Origin: Ehretia macrophylla
Taxonomy: Eukaryota; Streptophyta; Magnoliopsida; Boraginales; Ehretiaceae
Direction of reading: 5' to 3'
DNA: 64,000 nt
Assembly (NCBI GenBank): GCA_037974665.1
Contig: CM075773.1
Location: 47,570,080 to 47,634,079, forward strand
In this document: in pieces, positions 21,997 through 31,459 of the stretch
How positions within the stretch are numbered: position 1 is the first letter of the stretch
Layout: the number at the start of each line of letters is the position of its first letter
Notes under the pieces: generated by a model
What the model was told of the DNA's origin: nothing
What the model saw: only the letters and a program-made list of their open reading frames with translations
Databases searched by the model: none
Program-made: the position numbers and the translations under genes

Positions 21997-22500
21997 TGTG
22001 GAGTTTCAACTTGTATGCAAGAAATGCTGGAAATTGCTTCAATATTAAAAGGAGCTACAGCCAAGTCATTGATAATAATTGATGAGTTGGACAGGGGAAC
22101 ATCTACTTACGATGGATTTGGCTTAGCTTAGGCCATCTGTGAGCACATTGTTAGAGTGATTAGAGCACCCACTCTGTTTGCAACTCACTCTCATGAGCTA
22201 ACAACATTAGCTCATGGAAACGGTGGTGATGGGCAATCTTCAGGCAAAATTGGTAGTGTGGCAAATTATCATGTTAGTGCACACATTGACTCATCAAGTC
22301 GCAAGCTAACTATGCTTTACAAGGTTGAACCAGGTGCTTATGACCAAAGTTTTGGGATTCATGCTGCAGAGTTTGTCAACTTTTCAGAAAGTGTTGTCAC
22401 ACTTGCTAGACAAAAAGTTGTTGAGTTGGAAGATTTCTCACCTAGTTCTGTTACACCAAATGATGACAAAAAGGTCATATTTAAGCGGAAGAGGGTGTTT
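21997..22500 (+). pseudogene. MSH2: Captured MSH2 C-terminal ATPase fragment
   Basis: This corresponds to the ATPase end of the mismatch-repair protein MSH2. It contains [20 protein letters not shown], the Walker B region ([20 protein letters not shown]; the family has DELGRGTS), the THSHELT region and the helix-turn-helix segment with [20 protein letters not shown] and [11 protein letters not shown]. It runs uninterrupted by introns over about 165 codons, although plant MSH2 genes have introns, so it was copied from mRNA. It is a broken fragment with no N-terminal mismatch-binding domains. Confidence 0.85.
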
Positions 22501-22502
22501 GT

Positions 22503-22612
22503 GGCCTGAGAGAGATGTTATTGCAACTAATGCAATAATTTCGGTTTTGCGTAAATATGGGTACATTGAGAAGGTGAAGGAGTTGTTTGATAGTAGGACT
22601 GAAAAAAGAGGG
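22503..22612 (+). pseudogene. Captured PPR-repeat fragment 2
   Basis: The segment [20 protein letters not shown] followed by IEKVKELFDSRTEK fits one pentatricopeptide repeat of the plant PLS type. It lies between the MSH2 and alanyl-tRNA synthetase pieces and is too short to name the donor. Confidence 0.6.
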
Positions 22613-22621
22613 TTATTGGTA

Positions 22622-23427
22622 GATGTTGAAGGTTTTAATGCCACCATGAATGAAGCAAGAGAAAGATTAAGGAACGCCCAGAATAAATGAGCTGGTGGTG
22701 CTATCATTATGGATGCTGATGCTACCGCGACATTGCACAAGAAAATGATTCCTATAACAAATGATGGCTTCAAATTTACATGGTATCAGGACCATGAAAG
22801 TGTGATAAGAGTGAGTTCTTGCAAAGTACTGATAGTGGTGATGAAGTTAGAATTATCCTCGCAAGTACTAGTTTCTACGCTGAGCAAGGTGGTCATATAT
22901 ATGATACTGGACTTCTTGAAGGCTCTTCCGGATCATTTAATGTTTGTAATATTCAAATTTTTGGGGGCTATATTCTTCATATTGGTTCGTTTGATGGGGA
23001 CAGTAGTGGATTTACTGTTGGTGATAAAATGTTTGGTAAGGTTGACTATAGCAGGCGTACGCTTATTGCTAACAACCATACCTGCACTCACATGTTTAAT
23101 TTTGCTCTCAGGGAAGTTCTTGGAAATCATGTTGACTAGAAAGGTTCTATTGTTCTCCCTGAGAAGTTGAGATTCTATTTTGCACACGGTAAGCCTATGA
23201 AGCCCGAGGAACTGAGAAGAATTGAATCCATTGTGAATGAGCAAATAAAAGCTGAATTGGATTTTTTTTCAAAGGAGGCAACCTTGACTGATGCAAAGCG
23301 AATTAACAGTTTACGAGCTGTTTTCGGACAAGTCTATCCTGACCCAGTTAGGGTTGTCTCAATTGGTTGGAAAGTGGAGGATCTCCTATCTGATCCGGAT
23401 AATGAAGAATGGAAATCAATATCAGCG
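22622..23427 (+). pseudogene. Captured alanyl-tRNA synthetase fragment
   Basis: About 265 codons of the middle of alanyl-tRNA synthetase. Landmarks are GFNATMNEARERLRNAQNK, then [20 protein letters not shown] and the [20 protein letters not shown] editing-domain motif (HxxxH type), then [20 protein letters not shown]. The enzyme charges tRNA-Ala and this part includes the editing region. It is intron-free, hence derived from spliced RNA. Different parts lie in different frames, so it is broken. Confidence 0.85.
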
Positions 23428-23655
23428 AATCGTGAAGTCGGCACTGGTTCATTAGGAGTTGTCTTCCAGGCGAAGTGCTTGGAAACAGGTAATGCTATTG
23501 CTATAAAGAAGGTGCTGCAAGATAGGAGGTACAAGACCAGAGAACTTCAAGTTGTGCAGTTACTTGCCCATCCTAATGTTGTGCAGATGAAGCACTGCTT
23601 CTATTCTACTACGGAAAAGAATAAGGTCTACCTGAACCTTGTCCTAGAGTATGTA
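23428..23655 (+). pseudogene. Captured GSK3/SHAGGY-type kinase fragment
   Basis: The N-lobe of a plant GSK3-like (SHAGGY/BIN2) kinase. It has the glycine loop [18 protein letters not shown], the catalytic-lysine region [18 protein letters not shown], and [15 protein letters not shown]. It stops before the catalytic loop. It is joined in frame to the preceding synthetase piece and to the glycosyltransferase piece after it. Confidence 0.85.
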
Positions 23656-23658
23656 TTT

Positions 23659-24015
23659 GAAGAAACGAAAGAACAAGGCCTAATTGCGAGATGGTACCCT
23701 CAAGGGGAAGTCCTTAATCATCCATCGATTGCTACATTTTTTATGCATTGTGGATGGAACTCCATGATTGAGAGCTTGACTAGTGGTGTGTCGATTATAT
23801 GTTGGCCATTTTTTGCTGATCAGCCGCTTAACTGCAAATGTGCATGAACCAAATGGGGTATAGGATTGGAGATCAATAGCGATGTCAATAGGGATGAAAT
23901 AGAGAAGCTTGTGCGGGACTTGATTGATGGAGATGAAGGAAGGTTTAAGGATACTATTGAGCAGGAAATTGTTGACTCGTACTCGGGGCTAAACCTTGAG
24001 GACAAAGTTCTTTCG
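23659..24015 (+). pseudogene. Captured UDP-glycosyltransferase fragment (PSPG box)
   Basis: This shows the plant secondary-product glycosyltransferase signature: [19 protein letters not shown], the [15 protein letters not shown] core and [15 protein letters not shown]. It continues to WGIGLEINSDVNRDEIEKLV, closest in feel to UGT85 enzymes. Only the C-terminal third is present. It is broken and intron-free. Confidence 0.85.
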
Positions 24016-24029
24016 AATGAGGGAAGTAA

Positions 24030-24136
24030 TATAATGACTTCACGTGTCCAGTTAGTTATAACTGGAATTGGCTAATGCAATTGGTATGTGAGGTGTTGAG
24101 CTTATAAAAGGAGAAGGAAGGCACATAACAAAGGAA
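24030..24136 (+). repeat. Right 107-bp direct repeat of the gene-capturing element
   Basis: This is the partner of 20947-21053. It lies immediately after the glycosyltransferase piece and lacks the flanking LTR-like sequence seen on the left, so the right LTR is incomplete. Confidence 0.85.
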
Positions 24137-24160
24137 ACATGAAACAAGCATGAAACAAGG

Positions 24161-24464
24161 TCTTACGCACCAATTGACTACCAATATACATCATGAGGGA
24201 AAAAGGTTTTTGATATGTAGGAAGAAAGTTCCCACTTGAAGCTTATTTTATTTTTTTCACAGGAGAAAAAAATCACTTTACATTAACTAGAATATTATAC
24301 GAAAATAAATTTTCTTACGCACCAATTGACTACCAATATACATCATGAGGGAAAAAGGTTTTTGATATGTAGGAAGAAAGTTCCCACTTGAAGCTTATTT
24401 TACTTTTTCCACGGGAGAACAAAATCACTTTACATTAACTAAAATATTATACGAAAATAAATTT
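24161..24464. repeat. Tandem duplication, 152-bp unit
   Basis: Two adjacent copies, each starting TCTTACGCACCAATTGACTA and ending near GAAAATAAATTT, with only a few differences. Non-coding; a recent local duplication. Confidence 0.9.
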
Positions 24465-24611
24465 CAAAATTTTTTACATTTAAAGTGAGAATCATATCAT
24501 TACACCAAATGACCTTACTGTTTTCCGAAGTCTTGTTTTGTCATAGGCGTTAACCTTTTTGACTTTTTAAATAAATTGGTCCCACGATTGTTTCGTTAGG
24601 TTCCCTAATTA

Positions 24612-24622
24612 GGTCTATTTAA
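24612..24622 (+). promoter_or_regulatory. Conserved TATA-like box of the gene family
   Basis: TATTTAAGCC lies about 80 bases before the (damaged) start of the copy at 24696. It sits at the same position as the box before 41221 and the one at 11621. Its role is inferred from position and conservation. Confidence 0.45.
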
Positions 24623-24695
24623 GCCAGCCTACGTGTTCCTTAATGTACTCTTAGCTCCCCTCATCCATATAGTTTCTTAAACAAGTACTTACCAT

Positions 24696-25310
24696 ATAGC
24701 AGAAACAAGAACGTCTCATGTTCACCAGCTTACTGGAGAACACTTTTATGGCCAGTCTAATGTCATCTATATGATGATTATGAACTGTCTTTCTTTGCAA
24801 ATGTACAGTATTCTGCCTACTCTCCTTACAATTCTTGCTTTCATTGTCCCCGTGCTGCTCAACTTTTTGCAATTGAAATACCTAGCCAAGACTGAATCTC
24901 CGTTCGAGACCCATCCAGCCACTATGTTCATCTGCATAACAAGTCTCCTCCTATTTTGCTTGGTATCTTATGTTTTGTCGAAAATGTCATCGACTAATCC
25001 CTCCCCACCTTATGCCAAATTTGTTCAAAAAGGTATGGTATTTTTCGGAACTCTGAGAGTGGCTGCACTATACTCCATTCTTCTCCCAGACTCTTTCCGC
25101 GCTATTCTATATTCACTCCCTATTTGTTTTTCAGCTGGTGACATTCTATACACCAAACTTTGCCCGTTTTGTGTTTTTTTCTAGAGAGTTGTAGTTAACA
25201 TTCTACAGCAGCCACACGTGCAACAAAGGTTCAGGAATATACCCTTGATTCATCAAACTAGGGTTTTGCCACATATTGATGCGTATTCAGTCGATTTACT
25301 TCCTGTGTAA
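24696..25310 (+). pseudogene. Small membrane-protein gene, copy B (broken)
   Basis: A full-length homologue of the genes at 13584 and 41221. The start codon position reads ATA instead of ATG, although the next codons match (AETRTSHVHQLTGEH). Near 25160-25185 extra bases replace the CSFWRA-equivalent region and bring in a TAG stop. Beyond it the tail resumes in the family frame (QQPHVQQRF, LIHQTRVLPHIDAYSVD). An internal ATG at 24771 could give a 137-residue product lacking the first 27 residues and the tail. It is most likely a pseudogene, though a shortened protein cannot be excluded. Confidence 0.8.
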
Positions 25311-25558
25311 CCATGGGCCGAGCGTACACTCATATAATAAGAGTATCATAAGAGGGTCAGTATGTATATTTATACTGTGAGGATGATCTAATATAATAAG
25401 TTCTTTTTTGCGGGAACAAAAAATAATTTTCTTTTCCCTAATATGTTTCTTTTCCCTATTAAGAGTGTTCTCTCAATACACCCTCATGTTGATGTAACTT
25501 TACTATTGTGTGTAACTGTAGTATTGGTGTAACAAAGTTAATGGATAAATGATATGAT
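25311..25558. other. 3' flank of copy B
   Basis: This stretch aligns with 14193-14440 behind copy A. There is no gene. The run TTTTCTTTTCCCTAATATG is locally duplicated near 25430-25460. Confidence 0.5.
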
Positions 25559-26020
25559 TGTTGTGATAGGCCTAGACTACTTTGGAGAACTAGAACTTAT
25601 GTAGGAAATATTTAGGAAGTGGAAGAGGAGAATTTTGGAGGAACTACAGAACTTGTATTGAAGAGAAAATTTTGATTTTGGCTTGGTTACAAATGCTTGG
25701 AGTTGCCCCCTATTTATAGGTGTTTAAGGAGCATTCTACACACAAGATATTTTGAAAGTACATGGAATATTCTAGGTAATATCCCTAGATCCTTCTAGCT
25801 AGTCGAAGATATTTAGAATAAATTAATTTTCTCCTAGACTCTTCTAGATAAATTTCTAAGATATTCTTCAAGAATTCTTCTAGAATTTGGGCTAGATAAG
25901 TTTTTAACTTGGGCTCTCAATTAGACCAACATTTTCTTTCTTTTGGACCAAATAAATGTTATAACTAGCCCAATACTTGATCATGAATACTTAGCCCAAA
26001 TTCAAGTTTACTTTCCAACA
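25559..26020 (-). mobile_element. Solo LTR with target duplication (copia-like)
   Basis: A 462-bp unit from TGTTGTGATAGG to CTTTCCAACA, flanked by ATGAT at 25554-25558 and 26021-26025. On the minus strand it begins TGTTGGAAAGT and has a TATA box (CTATAAATAGG, about 25716-25726 on the plus strand as CCTATTTATAG). The sister flank of copy A shows the empty site with a single ATGAT at 14441. A whole, single LTR left by recombination. Confidence 0.85.
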
Positions 26021-26134
26021 ATGATTCCACGTTTTGATGGGTTTATGTTTCTGTTTTTGGTCACATGTTTTGATGGTTTGATGTATCCACTTAAATTTTG
26101 GAACTTCGATCAGTAGTTGATAGATCTTTTAGTA
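26021..26134. other. Flank between two insertions
   Basis: Aligns with 14441-14500 of copy A's flank, with a short local expansion around TTTTGATGG. Confidence 0.5.
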
Positions 26135-26537
26135 GGGTAATTTATCAACATGGTCCTAAATCTTTGTTTTTTTATATTTAAGTCCTCTATCTTTCATTTT
26201 TGACAGAATGGTCTTTCATCTTTCATTTTGGTGACAATCGTTAGTCGTTAGAGTAAAATCCGTCGAAAAAATAATGTTAGTGAACACGTGGATGAAACGT
26301 GGCCGCAAAATTCAAAAATCTTCAAGGATAAAATTGTCACGCGGTAAAATATTAGCATCTTAAAGTTTATGCATTTTGCGACACGTGCTCACTAACGTTA
26401 TTTTTTGATTAATTTTGCTCCAAGGATTAATGACTGTCACCAAAATAAAAGATGAAGGACCATTTTGTCCAAAATGAAAGATAGGGACTTAAATGTCAAA
26501 AAAAATAAAAATCTAGAATCATTTTGATAAATTACCC
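26135..26537. mobile_element. Mutator-type MITE with long inverted ends
   Basis: The 403-bp element starts GGGTAATTTATCAACATGGTC and ends GATAAATTACCC. The inverted repeats are about 100 bp on each side (left AAGTCCTCTATCTTTCATTT pairs with right AATGAAAGATAGGGACTT). Nine-base flanks CTTTTAGTA (26126-26134) and TTTTTAGTA (26538-26546) differ by one base, as expected of a Mutator target duplication. The sister flank at 14498 has the empty site. Confidence 0.8.
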
Positions 26538-26546
26538 TTTTTAGTA

Positions 26547-27309
26547 TTTGAAGGTTTGGTTAGTTGTGCAGTACAACAGATAATACTAATTGGGATTTAA
26601 TGCTTTAACAACATAATAACCTCAGAGATCCATGATAATGAATAACTCAAATGATTTCATCACTATTAATCTCCTCAATAACGTTATTGTTATGTTGTGA
26701 TTTTTGTTGGAGAAGTTGGGTTTTGATATAAGTGAGAGCATATTACACTCAATCTTTGAATGGGTCCTACTAGATCAAATGGGAAGGTCCGGGTACCATC
26801 ACAATTTTCTTTTAGCGTAGATGAACGTGATATATTTATATGTCAAAAACGGATTAAAGATGTATGAGAAATTAAGGGCTAAAGTGAATGATATGCGAGA
26901 TATCCCTTAGGGGAAAAAGTGTGAAGAAAAAGGTTTTTGCAATCTCACATAGAAGTGGGAACTCTCACCATAGTGGGTTCGGGTAAAATATACCGCGTGC
27001 GCGCCTGGCTTGGGTTAGGGCGAAGGTGAGGTGAGGGTAATAACACATACCATTTCTCAGTGGTTCATCACACATTTCAGAGCAATAGATAGGCACATTC
27101 TGGCATAGCATAGCATAGTTGAGAGAGTCAATGTTTGTTTTTCTTAATTACAAGGTTTGCACCTACGTTTATAATGTTTAGGGATTTAAATTGAAAGTGT
27201 CGCTGTGTTTTTTACTTTTTGCGTGCATGCTTAACAGAGAGATCTTTGTTTTAGGAATACAAAAAGAAGATGATAAACAGGTAATAAAGAAAGAGTCTCC
27301 ATCTATATA
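26547..27309. other. Non-coding module flank
   Basis: About 26547-26880 aligns with 14500-15120. A short GC-rich island at about 26985-27030 (CCGCGTGCGCGCC) stands out from its AT-rich surroundings but has no frame. A GGCATAGCATAGCATAG run lies near 27100. No gene. Confidence 0.45.
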
Positions 27310-28107
27310 TTACAACTTGTATAAATTAATAATATATGTTGAATAATAAAATAATTCAGTCCCAATTTGGGACTAGTGTAAAAAAAAATCTCTATAAACT
27401 TATAAAATAATACATTTAAAATATTTTCTTTATATTTTATAGATCCAAATATTTTATAAATTAATAATTAACTAAAAAATACATAATGAATTAATTATAA
27501 GGTTTTCTTAAAATATGAACAAAAGTAGCTTGTCTTTTACTAAAGTTTAAATCTAGTTGAATCTCATCTTTAATTGTTCACAATGTGCCTAAAAGTCCCA
27601 GGGTGACTTTTTTGTATTACGACAAAAAGTTTTGAAGTGTTATTGATTCTTTGAATGTTTTCTTACATAACACCGCTTCCAAAAAGTTGTGTATAATCAA
27701 CAACATATTGAGAACACCTCATCATTTTATCATTTATCTTATCTACGCTCAAAATCTATGTATTGGTGTCAATGATCTCATTTACACCTAAATAACATTT
27801 GCTTTGATACGATATACAATATACAAAATATTGCATGTACGTAATTGTTTTAATAAAGTTATTATTTTGTATCTTTATGCTAATTATGTATAATTTGAAG
27901 AACTCTTAATTGGTTACATAAGTATTCAGATAGTACTTTAAATCCTAACTTGATCATTTGATGTGATAATATGCGTACTTTTAAGTCAAAAAAAAATTAA
28001 AAATATATTTATAAAATAATAATTATTAATTTATTTATACATTAATATCTCGATAAATTAATAGAATCATGTGGTTCTAACACTATTAATTTAAAGAGGT
28101 TCTACTG
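27310..28107. mobile_element. Pogo-like (Tc1/mariner) element 1, non-autonomous
   Basis: The right end AATTTAAAGAGGTTCTACTG is the complement of the CAGTAGAACCTC-type end known from pogo-like plant elements such as Emigrant/Lemi1. The left end is degenerate (TATAAATTAATA near 27319). The body resembles the reverse complement of element 2. Element 1 stops at 28107 and shares the TA at 28108-28109 with element 2. Confidence 0.6.
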
Positions 28108-28583
28108 TACAGTAGAACATCTTTAAATTAATAGTGTTGGGACCACCAAATTCTATTAACTTAGCGAAATATTAATTTATCGATAAATTAATAACTATTA
28201 ATTTATAGATATATTTTTAATTTTTTTGGCTTTATAATAAACATATTATGATTATGATGTCTTTTTTTGAAAAGTAACTTGTATTTTTTCGATCCAATTT
28301 GAAAAGATAAGTAATGAGAATAGAAGACAAAATTTAATTTAGTAGTATTAAAACAAAGTTTCTCTAATCTCGTATTCAAGTTCTTGTAGGATTAAGATGA
28401 GAACTAATTTCTCTAATCTTGTATCCTAATCCTTGTAGGATTATCTCAATTTTTTCTCTTTAAATAATTAAATATAAGATTCAACTAGATTTGAAGTTCA
28501 ACAAAAGGCAAGTTACTCTTAATTCATATTTTAAGAAAATCTCGTAGTCAATTTCTTATATACTTTTTAGCTAATTATTAATT

Positions 28584-30000
28584 CACTACCACATTTTTTA
28601 GTTATTGCAACATTTGAAAATCGTTGCAGAATAACTAAAAACCGTTGCAAATGATATTAGGCAACGATTTTCTTACCGTTGAATCCGCTCTCGTTGTCTA
28701 ATCTCTATTGCAACGGTTATTTATAAATAAATAGTAACGGTCAAAAAACAATTGCAACTGATTCTTTTTGCAACGATTTTTTTTTTAAGACTACATGATA
28801 AAATTTTTCCTATTTGCAACTGTTTTCAAAAGCATAAGCAACAGTTATTTTACAGTTGTAAGTTCACCATTCTTAAAAAAAAAAAAAAAAAAAAGAGATA
28901 TATATATATAGGTAGTGATGAGATATTTTACAGATGAGAGATTCTCTTACTTTTTTCTTTATTGAGTTGCAACTTAGATAATTTTTTCTATATACGTAGT
29001 GATGAGACTCGAACCCAGGACTTTATTGAAAATGAACTCTATAACTATATCAAACTAACCATCTCATCTAATAATTAAGTTGTTAGATAAAAGCTTATTA
29101 TATTCATTTATATCTCTAATAGTCAACACTTTTGTACTAATTTTTAGAAATATAAAATAATCTTATACAACTGCAACGCTCTTTTTCATAAATTTGCCTC
29201 AAATTTTTAACTAATCCACAGTAGTTTAAAACTAAGAAACAACGAAAAATCTAAATTTTGAACAAAAAAATTGTAGAAATAAAGGGGTAAAAAATGAAAC
29301 CTAATTAATCAACTTTAAAAAAAAATTGTTTCTCTTTGATTCAAATAATTAGTTGTAATTGTTTTTCATTTTCAATAACTAAAACTCAAATTTCTTTATG
29401 AACAAAATATCACACGATGTCTCACCAAATAAATATAAAATAAGCAATAGTTTTCTTGCGTTGCATTTAACCTAATACTTTTACATACCATTGTCTAAAA
29501 CCAAATATGATACGCAACACTTAACAAAAAAGGTAGTATATCATAGATTTTGCAACTGTAAGACTCAATACTAATAAAACTGTTGCAAAAAAATTTATTT
29601 TATAAGTTGCAACTAACCCATAATGTTATAAACCGTTGCAAAAAAAGAATGAAATAAGCAACACTTCATAAAAAAATCGTTGCATATTATAGATATTACA
29701 ATAGTTTGATGCAAAGCGTTGTGAAAAGTTATAGATATTGCAACAGTTAATTAAAACCATTGCAAAATGTTATAGATATTGCAACAATTAATTAAAACCA
29801 TTGCAAAATGTTATAGATATTGCAACAATTAATTAAAATCGTTGCAAAAGGTTATAGATATTGCAACAGTTAATTAAAATTGTTGCAAAAGGTTTTATTT
29901 TTAGACAATAGCTATAAAATTGTTGCAAAATGACATTTATAGCAACGATTTTCTTACATGTTCAATTTAAGGGTTGCAAGAAGTCAAAAATATTGTAGTG
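28584..30000. mobile_element. Complete non-autonomous CACTA element
   Basis: The left end is CACTACCACATTTTT and the right end AAAAATATTGTAGTG, inverted copies starting with the diagnostic CACTA. It is flanked by ATT at 28581-28583 and 30001-30003, the 3-base duplication of CACTA transposons. Both sub-terminal regions are packed with short GTTGCAA / TTGCAAC / GCAACGATTTT motifs in both orientations, as in transposase-binding sub-terminal repeats. It encodes no transposase. Confidence 0.9.
29728..29905. repeat. 41-bp tandem repeat inside the CACTA element
   Basis: Four units beginning GTTATAGATATTGCAAC start at 29728, 29769, 29810 and 29851, exactly 41 bases apart. Each carries TTAATTAAAA followed by a TTGCAAAA motif. 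Confidence 0.85.
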
Positions 30001-30176
30001 ATTTATGAAATATTTGGGTCAATAAAATCCAAATGAATTTTTTTAATTGCATTATTTTATAATTTTATCGAATTTATCAACTTTTTACACTGGTCTCAAG
30101 TCGGGACCAGATATTTTTATTAATTAAAAAAAAATTATTAATTTATCGAGTATTAATTTAAAGAGATTCTACTGTA

Positions 30177-30522
30177 TTTGTTAAGTTTGTATGTCTTTTT
30201 AAGTATCACAAAAGACGAAAATAAACGAGTAATAAAGAAAAGTAACAGAGAATTTTTCGTAAATGAAACTACTACTCTATATTTTGAATTTTAACGAAAC
30301 TTGAAATAGAAAAAATAATGGAAAAATAAAACAAACGAAGTACATGTCAAATAAAGCCAAAACAATAATGACAAAAGCCCATGGAAGATTAAACTTGCGG
30401 GACCCATTTTTTGCGCAGGTGCCGGTCAGCTTTTGTTGTTCCGACCTTGTCCAAATTACAGTTAAGTATGTCTACTCGTTACTTCACATACTACTATAAA
30501 TCACTCCCCTCATTCATATTTC
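30177..30522. promoter_or_regulatory. 5' flank of a truncated gene-family copy
   Basis: A TATA-like CTATAAATC at about 30494-30502 and the family leader ending CATTCATATTTC lie before the ATG at 30523, as before 41221. The rest is AT-rich and featureless. Confidence 0.4.
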
Positions 30523-30612
30523 ATGGCTGAAACAAGAACAAGCCATTTTCTTCACCAGCTTACTACTGGAGAAAAATTGTATAGCCAGATACGGATTTAT
30601 CATTTATGAATC
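30523..30612 (+). pseudogene. N-terminal fragment of the small membrane-protein gene
   Basis: ATGGCTGAAACAAGAACAAG starts a frame reading MAETRTSHFLHQLTTGEKLY, an obvious match to residues 1-19 of the intact proteins. The match ends after SQ, with unrelated sequence and a stop. Confidence 0.75.
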
Positions 30613-30624
30613 AGATATTCAACA

Positions 30625-30944
30625 TGATATGACCTTAAAATGATGAATTGTGTAATTACTAAAATACCCCAAAAGAGAAAAGGAGAGCCATTAGCACCAA
30701 TCCACTTATCATGATCTTCAACATTTACTATAAATAGCATTAGGAAAGTGATAAAAGGTAATGGATAAATCCTACTTTTAAATTTGTCATCATTTCGTTG
30801 GATACTTATCCGAGCCAACACGCTAATTCTCGCCCGAGGAAGAACGCGAGAGATAACACCCATTGCCCCTTTTCTGTATTTGTGTAGGACTTCAACTCGC
30901 TCAAGGATAAGGCAGGTCAAGCTCGGCTTGGCGCATTTTATATC
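30625..30944. mobile_element. Probable solo LTR with 5-base duplication
   Basis: A 320-bp insertion from TGATATGACC to TTTTATATC, flanked by CAACA on both sides (30620-30624, 30945-30949). The sister module at 19805-19830 reads straight through this site (ATATCCAACATATTTTA). The interior is more GC-rich than its surroundings (CGCCCGAGGAAGAACGCG). The open frames within it are not recognisable. The ends do not give a perfect TG...CA pair, so the LTR identity is tentative. Confidence 0.5.
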
Positions 30945-30949
30945 CAACA

Positions 30950-31459
30950 CAACCTATTTTATAATTCAAATTATAATTAACAGAAACTCACATAATGGAG
31001 AAATATTCCAACAATACAAAATGATAAAATTCTATTATATATTAGAAAATCCAATTATTGCATAGCAGATAGTACATAAGACTTCAACAGTAACGCAGGT
31101 CATGCTTCGAGAATTGATAACCTTCCAAAATCTGTGCTATTATTAATGGAGAAAGATTTTAGAAGTGAAATATTTTTTCATTTGGTTTAGTTTCCAGGTT
31201 TTTGCCTCCCTCAAAGCAAAACGATAATAATAATAATAATAACCAACAGGATGCTGGCGATGATTACTAAGATGGTCCATAACCTAATCAGAACGCAATC
31301 AAAGAAAGCGGAACTTTCCTATGGATCATGCTTAAAAATCGATTATTACATTAGTTTAAAATTGGAAGAAAAATGGTGAGTTATACCCACTCTTGATCGT
31401 ACAGGCGTTATTCGATGTGTGGGGCCAAATCGATTATCGTCTTTTCTAGAGTCTGATGC
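30950..31459. other. Non-coding module remnant
   Basis: Bases 30950-31075 align with 19815-19930, including the GCATAGCAGATAGTACATAA marker. Bases 31095-31225 resemble 10200-10320. No gene. Confidence 0.5.

Larger units (their letters stand above)
20916..24136 (+). mobile_element. LTR-retroelement-like fossil carrying pieces of several host genes
   Basis: A presumed LTR runs from about 20916 (TGTTGATATAGAC) to about 21157. It has a TATA box (TATAAAAG, 21020-21027) and is followed by TTGGTGCTTTCATTGAGAG, which may be the primer-binding region. A 107-bp part of it (20947-21053) recurs in direct orientation at 24030-24136 with very few differences. Between the repeats are intron-free segments of unrelated plant genes: coiled-coil, PPR, MSH2, alanyl-tRNA synthetase, GSK3-type kinase and UDP-glycosyltransferase. 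No gag or pol is seen. This recalls maize Bs1, an LTR element with transduced host sequences. It is a broken fossil with several interruptions and an incomplete right LTR. The LTR identity is inferred; the direct repeats and gene pieces are seen. Confidence 0.7.
28110..30174. mobile_element. Pogo-like element 2, interrupted by a CACTA element
   Basis: The left end CAGTAGAACATCTTTAAATT and the right end AATTTAAAGAGATTCTACTG are inverted copies, with TA on both outer sides (28108-28109 and 30175-30176). Without the nested 1,417-bp CACTA element and its 3-bp duplication it would be about 645 bp. It is non-coding. Confidence 0.7.

Noticed and set aside
26985-27035. GC-rich island CCGCGTGCGCGCC as a gene start or CpG island
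   Set aside because: Too short, no frame or promoter context; noted only as local composition.
29700-29910. Regularly spaced repeats resembling a CRISPR array
   Set aside because: Units are directly tandem without unique spacers and lie inside a plant CACTA transposon.
30600-30950. 116-codon minus-strand frame
   Set aside because: It coincides with the 320-bp insertion with CAACA flanks; no known protein match and not present in sister modules.
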